Below, one piece after another: positions 5,886 through 9,997 of a DNA stretch of 9,997 nucleotides; position 1 is the stretch's first letter, and the number at the start of each line of letters is the position of its first letter. The stretch covers positions 1-9,997 of the forward strand of contig JAABVY010000100.1 in assembly GCA_011777135.1 (NCBI GenBank), in the 5' to 3' direction. This stretch comes from Candidatus Zixiibacteriota bacterium. GTDB lineage: Bacteria > Zixibacteria > MSB-5A5 > JAABVY01. A program made the translations under genes and the position numbers. The notes under the pieces were generated by a model. That model was not told the origin of the DNA and ran no database searches. It saw only the letters and a program-made list of their open reading frames with translations.

Positions 5886-7355
5886 ATGAGTTCAGCCAGA
5901 GTTTCTAAGATTTCAGTTGTAATGGCGGCATGTATTGTGATCATATTTGCCGCAAATCTGATGGCTGGTGAGAAGGGCAAAATCCCGATCACCACCAATT
6001 CTGAGACGGCCCTGAAAGAATTCTTGAAAGGCCGGGATTTATTTGAACAATTGCGTGCCCAGGAATCGCGCAAACATTTCCAGAATGCCGTGGCCGAGGA
6101 TCCGGAATTCGCTCTTGCGCATCTTTATCTGGCCCAGGCATTGCCTACGGCCAAGGGCTTCTTTGAAGAGCTGAATAAGGCCGTGGCGCTAAAAGATCAG
6201 GTCTCAGAGGGCGAGCGCTTCTGGATCCTGGGATTACAGGCCGGAAGCAACGGCGATCCTGTCCTGCAGGAAAAATACTATTCCAAGCTGATTATGGCCT
6301 ATCCCAATGATGAACGCGGGCATGTACTTTATGCCACTTTTCTTTTTGGTCAGCAGCGGTACGCGGATGCTGTTTCCGCATACAACAAAGCGGTTGCAAT
6401 CGATCCCGATTACGCCCCGACCTATAATATGCTTGGATATTCCCACAGATTTCTGGAGGACTATGAGCGGGCTGAAAAAGCATTCCAAAAGTATATTGAA
6501 CTGATTCCCAATGATCCCAATCCTCATGATTCGTACGCCGAACTGCTAATGAAGATGGGCAAGTATGAAAAGTCGATCGAGCATTACAAGAAAGCCCTCT
6601 CTGTCAATCCGGATTTCATCGCTTCCCATATAGGCATAGCCACCAACTATAATTTCCTGAATAAGCATGAAAGTGCACGGAAGGAAATCAAGGCAATTTA
6701 TGCCAATGCCAAAGATGACGGCCAGAGGCGTGCGGCTCAGTTCTGCATGGCGGTCTCGTATGCCGACCAGGGTGATCTTAACGAAGCTCTGAATGCTGTC
6801 AAAAAGCAGTATGAGATTGCACAGAAGATTGACGACAAACCGGCAATGGCCGGGGACCTGGCACTAATGGGTCAGATTCTGATGGAAATGGGCGAGTATG
6901 AAATGGCACTGAAAAGATTTGAAGAATCTGTCAAGATGACTCATGCGGCCGATGTCTCGCAGGAGGTAAAGGGCCTTGCGGATGGTGCGCATAACTTCAA
7001 TGCCGGATGCGTAGCGCTCGCCCTGGGCGACATTGAGACTGCCAGGGCAAAGTCCAATGAATATAGTGCCTTTGCAGAGGGTCTGCAGAATCCCTTCCAG
7101 ATTCGCCAGGCTCATGAACTGGCCGGGCGGATTGCGCTGGAAACTGGAGACTACAAGCTGGCAATTGCAGAATTTGAAAAGTCCAATCTTCAGAATCCAT
7201 ATAATATCTATCGCATGGCTCTGGCATACAAAGGACTGGGGCAGATGGATAAGGCCAGGAAGTGGTGTCAGAAGGCTGCTACCTTTAATGCTCTTAATAG
7301 TTTGAATATGGCATTTGTAAGGAGCAAAGCTGAAAAGGCAATGGCTTCCATGTAG
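5886..7355 (+). CDS. Exported tetratricopeptide repeat protein
   Basis: A 489-residue protein with an N-terminal export signal (R5, K8, hydrophobic 9-26, possible cut after A27 at L-M-A|G-E) followed by tandem TPR helices. Clear repeats lie at about 49-85, 144-175, 178-209 and 212-245 (A-x-x-x-Y-x-K-A-V-A-I-D-P-D-Y-A-P-x-Y type), with further ones near 324-348 and 410-435. TPR arrays bind peptides or partner proteins; the opening I-T-T-N-S-E-T-A-L-K-E-F-L-K-G-R-D-L is shared with TPR regions found fused to some bacterial sensor kinases. The start is set at 5886 because GGAAGGAG (5873-5880) lies 5 bases upstream; an earlier in-frame ATG at 5871 has no ribosome-binding site and its codons contain that one. 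The Cys at residue 16 is inside the hydrophobic core, so a lipoprotein is unlikely. No enzymatic domain is present, and the neighbours do not reveal the partner. Confidence 0.9.
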   Translation: MSSARVSKISVVMAACIVIIFAANLMAGEKGKIPITTNSETALKEFLKGRDLFEQLRAQESRKHFQNAVAEDPEFALAHLYLAQALPTAKGFFEELNKAVALKDQVSEGERFWILGLQAGSNGDPVLQEKYYSKLIMAYPNDERGHVLYATFLFGQQRYADAVSAYNKAVAIDPDYAPTYNMLGYSHRFLEDYERAEKAFQKYIELIPNDPNPHDSYAELLMKMGKYEKSIEHYKKALSVNPDFIASHIGIATNYNFLNKHESARKEIKAIYANAKDDGQRRAAQFCMAVSYADQGDLNEALNAVKKQYEIAQKIDDKPAMAGDLALMGQILMEMGEYEMALKRFEESVKMTHAADVSQEVKGLADGAHNFNAGCVALALGDIETARAKSNEYSAFAEGLQNPFQIRQAHELAGRIALETGDYKLAIAEFEKSNLQNPYNIYRMALAYKGLGQMDKARKWCQKAATFNALNSLNMAFVRSKAEKAMASM

Positions 7356-7364
7356 GCTTAATTC

Positions 7365-7385
7365 GGGCGGGAGAACATCCCGCCC
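7365..7385. terminator. Shared hairpin between convergent genes
   Basis: GGGCGGGA (7365-7372) and TCCCGCCC (7378-7385) form a perfect 8-bp GC-rich stem with a GAACA loop. It lies 9 bases after the TPR gene stop and one base from the SRPBCC gene stop. Only short T runs follow on either side (TTTT at 7391-7394 on plus), so it is a plausible but not classical two-way terminator. Confidence 0.6.
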
Positions 7386-7386
7386 A

Positions 7387-7848
7387 TCACTTTTCTGGAG
7401 GCGTGTAGACTATGCCGTGCTCCAGATAAAATTTCAGAAGCGTTGCCGCTTCACCCCATCCACAGGCGCATTCGAGCATTGCAGATCGTCCCTTGGATGT
7501 ATTCGGGTAGCCTTCCTCAGTAATAGTCAGGACAGTGCCTCCATAGGCTTCATTCAGGTCAAAAGTTATCGTGGTTGGATATTCCTTACCGGCCGGATGC
7601 CACTGGAAGGCAAACCTATGCGGTCGATCTGCTGCGACGACCATTCCTTCAGCCTCAACAGTATAAAAGTCAGGTCCCCAGTCTTTCCAGCGCCAGATAA
7701 TCTTACCTCCCGGCTTTGGCTCTACCTCCAGGTCATGAGTAAAGAAAGCATTCCAGCCATCAGCGGACGAAATTGTATCATATATTTTTTCTTTTGAAGC
7801 TTTTATGAAGCTCCTCTGGGTGATTTTTTCCTTAAGTAACTTTGCCAT
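7387..7848 (-). CDS. SRPBCC / AHSA1-like domain protein
   Basis: A 153-residue soluble protein matching the START-like SRPBCC fold in its AHSA1-type form, a helix-grip with a deep hydrophobic pocket for small ligands or, in Aha1 relatives, for Hsp90. Visible features are the N-terminal strand and helix (I-T-Q-R-S-F-I-K-A-S-K-E-K-I-Y-D-T-I-S-S-A-D-G-W-N-A-F-F), the P-G-G-K-I-I-W-R-W turn, the alternating strands F-A-F-Q-W-H-P and T-T-I-T-F-D-L ... T-V-L-T-I-T-E-E-G-Y, and the long C-terminal helix ending in L-L-K-F-Y-L-E-H-G. Length is normal for a single-domain member. The start has AAGGAG (7859-7854) 5 bases upstream. No signal peptide or membrane segment is seen. Ligand and pathway cannot be inferred; the neighbours are unrelated and on the opposite strand. 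Confidence 0.88.
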   Translation of the reverse strand: MAKLLKEKITQRSFIKASKEKIYDTISSADGWNAFFTHDLEVEPKPGGKIIWRWKDWGPDFYTVEAEGMVVAADRPHRFAFQWHPAGKEYPTTITFDLNEAYGGTVLTITEEGYPNTSKGRSAMLECACGWGEAATLLKFYLEHGIVYTPPEK

Positions 7849-7892
7849 TGATGCTCCTTATCCTCGGGATTATTGATCCAATATACAGGATA

Positions 7893-7921
7893 AATTTAAT
7901 CTAAAATAGCTTTCCAAGCAA
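7893..7921 (-). promoter_or_regulatory. Possible promoter of the SRPBCC gene
   Basis: On the minus strand TTGCTT (7921-7916), a 17-base spacer and TAAATT (7898-7893) precede the gene by about 45 bases. Both hexamers are partial matches and the stretch is AT-rich. Confidence 0.35.
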
Positions 7922-7972
7922 TCTCTTTTTCTATTTTGATTTTAATCCCTTTTGCGATATGACAGTTTATTC

Positions 7973-8001
7973 TTGACAATATTGCAGGTCAAATGTAACT
8001 T
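7973..8001 (+). promoter_or_regulatory. Promoter of the rsgA leader
   Basis: A perfect -35 TTGACA (7973-7978), a 17-base spacer and TAACTT (7996-8001), with ATG directly before the -10. The start should fall near 8008. A dyad CGTCT-AAGG-AGACG (8004-8017) spans the expected start and could be an operator. I see no better promoter between here and rsgA. Confidence 0.6.
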
Positions 8002-8058
8002 CTCGTCTAAGGAGACGTTAGTATATAAAAACTGATAATCCGGGAAGGAGGACAATTC

Positions 8059-8121
8059 ATGCTTGCCATATTTGCTGATAATTCGATGGATTGTTATGCC
8101 CGGGTTGCGGTATCGTATTAG
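8059..8121 (+). CDS. Possible 20-residue leader peptide
   Basis: ATG at 8059 is preceded by a perfect AAGGAGG (8045-8051) at the ideal 7-base distance and opens a 20-codon frame ending in TAG (8119-8121). The peptide would be M-L-A-I-F-A-D-N-S-M-D-C-Y-A-R-V-A-V-S-Y. The start codon is paired in hairpin 1 while the Shine-Dalgarno is in an internal loop. There is no run of one amino acid as in biosynthetic leader peptides, so if it regulates, it would sense translation itself or a peptide-ribosome interaction. The ORF is short enough to arise by chance; the ribosome-binding site is the main support. Confidence 0.4.
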   Translation: MLAIFADNSMDCYARVAVSY

Positions 8122-8184
8122 CTGAATGGTCCCCTAAGAGCCTTCAATGTGAGGGCCATTATATAAATCCGGCCGTGGGCATAA
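8094..8184 (+). promoter_or_regulatory. Candidate antiterminator pairing
   Basis: TTATGCCC (8094-8101) is perfectly complementary to GGGCATAA (8177-8184), which is most of the 5' arm and part of the loop of the terminator at 8173-8195. The same bases 8094-8101 are also used by hairpin 1. Forming hairpin 1 therefore frees the terminator, and opening hairpin 1 allows the antiterminator. Confidence 0.45.
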
Positions 8185-8201
8185 GTTGTCCGCGGTTTTT
8201 T
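8173..8201 (+). terminator. Rho-independent terminator in the rsgA leader
   Basis: CCGTGGGCA (8173-8181) and TGTCCGCGG (8187-8195) form a 9-bp stem with two G-U pairs and a TAAGT loop, followed by six Ts (8196-8201) and a further T-rich tail. It lies before rsgA rather than after a long gene, which points to attenuation or to an RNA gene end. Confidence 0.8.
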
Positions 8202-8267
8202 ATTTAATTTTATTCGCCGCGGAGGAAATTCGCGGTATATTTTTAACTGAATTAGAGGTTGAATAAA

Positions 8268-9350
8268 ATGAATTTATCTGATATAGGATGGAATGATTAT
8301 TTCGAGAGTCTTTTTCACAAGTATCGTGAAAAGGAATTTGTGCCTTTCAGGGTTTCCCAGGAACACAAGAGCCGTTATGTAATTCTTGGCGAGAAAGGTG
8401 ATTTTAACGCGGAAATATCCGGAAAGTTTCGCCATGAAGCCTGCGGAAAAGGTGATTTTCCGGCTGTGGGGGATTGGGTTGCTGTCAGTCCTCGTCCAGA
8501 CGAAGGGACAGGCACGATTCATGCAGTCCTCCCGCGCAAGAGCGCATTTTCACGCAAGGTCGCGGGGAAAGAGACAGAGGAGCAGGTGGTAGCCGCCAAT
8601 ATCGATACCGTATTTCTGGTGAGCGGCCTTGATAATGAATTCAATCCCCGCAGGATTGAACGTTACCTGACGCTCTCATGGGAATGCGGCGCTAAGCCTG
8701 TTATAGTCCTAAATAAGAGCGATCTGTGTGAGGATATTGATTCAAAAGTCAGCGAGCTGGAGTCAATTTCTTTTGGGGTCCCGATCCTGACGATCAGTGC
8801 CAGAAACAAGACTGGACTGGATGATCTGCGCAATTCTCTGAATAGCGGAATGACTGCGGCTTTTCTCGGATCCTCGGGAGTGGGCAAATCGACTATTATA
8901 AACGGCCTGCTTGGATATGAAAGGCAGTTTGTGAACGAGGTTCGCGAGGATGACAGCAGGGGAAGGCATACCACGACATATCGTGAACTGATACTTCTTC
9001 CCGCTGGCGGAATACTGGTCGATACGCCCGGGATGCGCGAAATTCAGCTCTGGGGCGATGAAAGCGGACTGAGCCAGGTCTTTGATGATATCGAGGCGTT
9101 CGCCTCCCAATGCAAGTTTCGTGATTGCAGTCATAACGGCGAGCCCGGATGCGCCATTGAGAAGGCCCTTGAAGATGGCAGCCTCGATAAGAAACGCTGG
9201 AGCAATTATAGGAAGCTTCAAAAGGAATTGAGATTTTTGGCTGTCCGACAGGATAAGAAAGAGGCGCGCCGCCAGCAGCGCGAATGGGATAAGAAAATCC
9301 GTCAATATCATCAGCAGATGAAGGAGCTGCGGAAGCGCAGAGGGTATTAG
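8268..9350 (+). CDS. rsgA: Ribosome small subunit-dependent GTPase A (RsgA/YjeQ)
   Basis: A 360-residue GTPase that acts late in 30S ribosomal subunit maturation, hydrolysing GTP when bound to the decoding region and helping release assembly factors. The circularly permuted order of the family is clear: OB fold at about 35-110, then G4 N-K-S-D (149-152), G5 I-S-A (176-178), G1 P-loop G-S-S-G-V-G-K-S (201-208), switch I R-G-R-H-T-T-T (231-237) with the catalytic His, and G3 D-T-P-G (252-255). The C-terminal zinc knuckle has C282, C287, H289 and C295, followed by a basic helical tail (K-K-E-A-R-R-Q-Q-R-E). The start is the ATG at 8268, 9 bases after AGAGG (8254-8258); a TTG three codons earlier would abut that site. 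Length is normal and all motifs are intact. The long structured leader upstream suggests control by attenuation. Confidence 0.96.
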   Translation: MNLSDIGWNDYFESLFHKYREKEFVPFRVSQEHKSRYVILGEKGDFNAEISGKFRHEACGKGDFPAVGDWVAVSPRPDEGTGTIHAVLPRKSAFSRKVAGKETEEQVVAANIDTVFLVSGLDNEFNPRRIERYLTLSWECGAKPVIVLNKSDLCEDIDSKVSELESISFGVPILTISARNKTGLDDLRNSLNSGMTAAFLGSSGVGKSTIINGLLGYERQFVNEVREDDSRGRHTTTYRELILLPAGGILVDTPGMREIQLWGDESGLSQVFDDIEAFASQCKFRDCSHNGEPGCAIEKALEDGSLDKKRWSNYRKLQKELRFLAVRQDKKEARRQQREWDKKIRQYHQQMKELRKRRGY

Positions 9351-9381
9351 AATCAGTGTTTTTTTGAAGAAATTGAGCATA

Positions 9382-9415
9382 TCGGATGTATAATCAATAT
9401 CAGATCAACATCCGA
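9382..9415 (+). promoter_or_regulatory. Promoter with an inverted repeat over the -10 and ribosome-binding site
   Basis: TCGGATGT (9382-9389) and ACATCCGA (9408-9415) are perfect 8-bp inverted arms. A perfect -10 TATAAT (9389-9394) starts in the left arm, and the right arm overlaps the Shine-Dalgarno GAGG (9414-9417) of the gene at 9427. The best -35 is TTGAAG (9364-9369) at a long 19-base spacing. The dyad may be a repressor site centred just downstream of the -10. Confidence 0.4.
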
Positions 9416-9426
9416 GGTTTTGCTGA

Positions 9427-9997
9427 ATGAAAAGAATACGCCCGCTGATTATTACATCTATTTTAATTATTGTCGCGCAGCCTTTCTATTCGTATGCATC
9501 TCCGGGCAAGGCTCCTGCACATCTTATCGAGTCCTATATTGATGCTGTCAAATCAGGAGATTGGGAGACTGCCCAAAAATGCTGGCTGCCTGAAGAAGTG
9601 GAAAAGTCGAAGCGATTGGGAATTACTTATCAGGAAATTGAAGCGAAATACGATTGTTCATCACTGCTGATTACTCTGAAGCCGGAAATTGCGGAGGGCC
9701 TCGTTGAGGTTGAAATCGGTGAGCTTGAAATAAGTGAAACGCTTGCAGTATTTGATATTCTCCTTCTTGCGGGAGGAGGCACCATCACGGTCAAATATTA
9801 TGCTTTGGAAAAAGATGCTGAATGGTTTCTGGTATATCCCATGACCGCTCTGGCATCCGGGTGGGAAAGGCTTCAAACTGAATATGCGGAAATCTTCTAC
9901 AGCGATAAGAGCATGATAAATGATTATGCTGTTGATATGCTCGATGATTATGTTGAATATCTGACAGAGCTTTTCGAGCTTAATCCAAACAAAATCG
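9427..9997 (+). CDS. Secreted protein, N-terminal part (cut by window edge)
   Basis: The frame starts at ATG 9427, nine bases after GAGG (9414-9417), and is still open at the right edge with 190 codons visible. The N-terminus is a signal peptide (K2, R3, R5, hydrophobic 7-17, likely cut near S-Y-A|S-P at residue 24). Residues 29-60 (P-A-H-L-I-E-S-Y-I-D-A-V-K-S-G-D-W-E-T-A-Q-K-C-W) resemble the helical opening of NTF2-like or similar domains. The last visible stretch (E-I-F-Y-S-D-K-S-M-I-N-D-Y-A-V-D-M-L-D-D-Y-V-E-Y-L-T-E-L-F-E-L-N) has the look of the start of a gluzincin-type peptidase domain, where an H-E-x-x-H would follow later. That is inference, since the catalytic region would lie outside the window. 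It follows rsgA by 76 bases, with its own promoter-like site. Confidence 0.85.
   Translation, partial: MKRIRPLIITSILIIVAQPFYSYASPGKAPAHLIESYIDAVKSGDWETAQKCWLPEEVEKSKRLGITYQEIEAKYDCSSLLITLKPEIAEGLVEVEIGELEISETLAVFDILLLAGGGTITVKYYALEKDAEWFLVYPMTALASGWERLQTEYAEIFYSDKSMINDYAVDMLDDYVEYLTELFELNPNKI

Larger units (their letters stand above)
8008..8201 (+). ncRNA. Structured leader RNA upstream of rsgA (candidate attenuator)
   Basis: The stretch from the promoter to a strong terminator is about 190 nt and folds well. Hairpin 1 joins AATCCGGG (8037-8044) to CCCGGGTT (8099-8106), and inside it GACAATTCAT (8051-8060) to ATGGATTGTT (8086-8095), 18 bp in all with three G-U pairs. Its internal loop exposes a perfect Shine-Dalgarno. 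Hairpin 2 joins AATGG-t-CCC (8125-8133) to GGGCCATT (8153-8160). Then comes the terminator (8173-8201). rsgA starts 67 bases past the terminator on the same strand with no clear promoter of its own, so readthrough probably feeds it. It could instead be a free-standing RNA; I see no signature of SRP RNA, tmRNA or a known riboswitch, and the three-hairpin layout is unlike the rod of 6S RNA. Confidence 0.55.

Noticed and set aside
5919..5934. Lipoprotein signal (M-A-A-C) in the TPR protein
   Set aside because: The Cys is followed by more hydrophobic residues (I-V-I-I-F-A-A), so it lies inside the hydrophobic core and not at its end.
8008..8201. Known RNA family (SRP RNA, tmRNA, 6S RNA, common riboswitches)
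   Set aside because: The GGGAAGGAGG stretch recalls the SRP GGAA tetraloop but lacks the flanking conserved bases; there is no tmRNA tag or tRNA-like end, and the fold is three hairpins rather than a 6S rod.
8259..8267. TTG start adding three residues to RsgA
   Set aside because: The Shine-Dalgarno AGAGG ends at 8258, leaving no spacing to a TTG at 8259, whereas the ATG at 8268 is correctly spaced.
8763..9380. Minus-strand frame of 205 codons across rsgA
   Set aside because: It is the antisense of conserved RsgA motifs and has no ribosome-binding site or family resemblance.

Overview
This window looks like chromosomal DNA from an uncultured Gram-negative-type bacterium. Two secreted proteins end in the same type I dockerin module (C-G-D-A ... 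N-V-S-D-A-V ... I-N-Y-V-F). Together with thrombospondin type 3 repeats, a putative Ig domain and a secreted TPR protein, this recalls candidate phylum Zixibacteria and relatives in the FCB area. That placement is inference from protein style; the window has no rRNA or marker gene to test it. Base composition is moderate and even, and I see no transposase, integrase, CRISPR array, tRNA or rRNA.

Layout. (1) 2-1753, plus: 3' part of a secreted M28 zinc aminopeptidase with TSP3, Ig-like and dockerin domains, closed by a strong terminator. (2) 1804-2234, no protein gene: a 110-bp nested inverted repeat, then on the minus strand a promoter, about 100 nt of foldable sequence and a good intrinsic terminator, which I read as a candidate small RNA. 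(3) 2235-4059, minus: a YbdG-type mechanosensitive channel gene followed by a DUF427 gene. (4) 4261-5697, plus: a secreted protein of unknown function with a dockerin module, divergent from the channel gene. (5) 5886-7355, plus: an exported TPR protein. (6) 7387-7848, minus: a SRPBCC/AHSA1 protein convergent with the TPR gene, with a shared hairpin between the two stops. (7) 7973-9350, plus: a promoter, a roughly 190-nt structured leader containing a 20-codon ORF and a terminator, then rsgA. (8) 9427 to the right edge, plus: the start of another secreted protein.

The protein genes are mostly unrelated single-gene units. The shared theme is export: four of the eight long genes encode or appear to encode secreted products, two of them with the same C-terminal module, as if sorted to or assembled at the same extracellular site.

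The most interesting part is RNA. The rsgA leader holds three mutually constraining structures: a hairpin enclosing the start codon of a small ORF, an 8-nt segment perfectly complementary to the terminator's 5' side, and the terminator itself. This is the layout of a translation-sensing attenuator placed in front of a ribosome-assembly GTPase. Its promoter shares spacing, -35 and -10 sequence with the promoter of the minus-strand candidate small RNA.

Four protein starts were set by ribosome-binding sites rather than by the longest reading frame or the frame's left end: 2729 (DUF427), 5886 (TPR), 8268 (rsgA) and 9427 (last gene).
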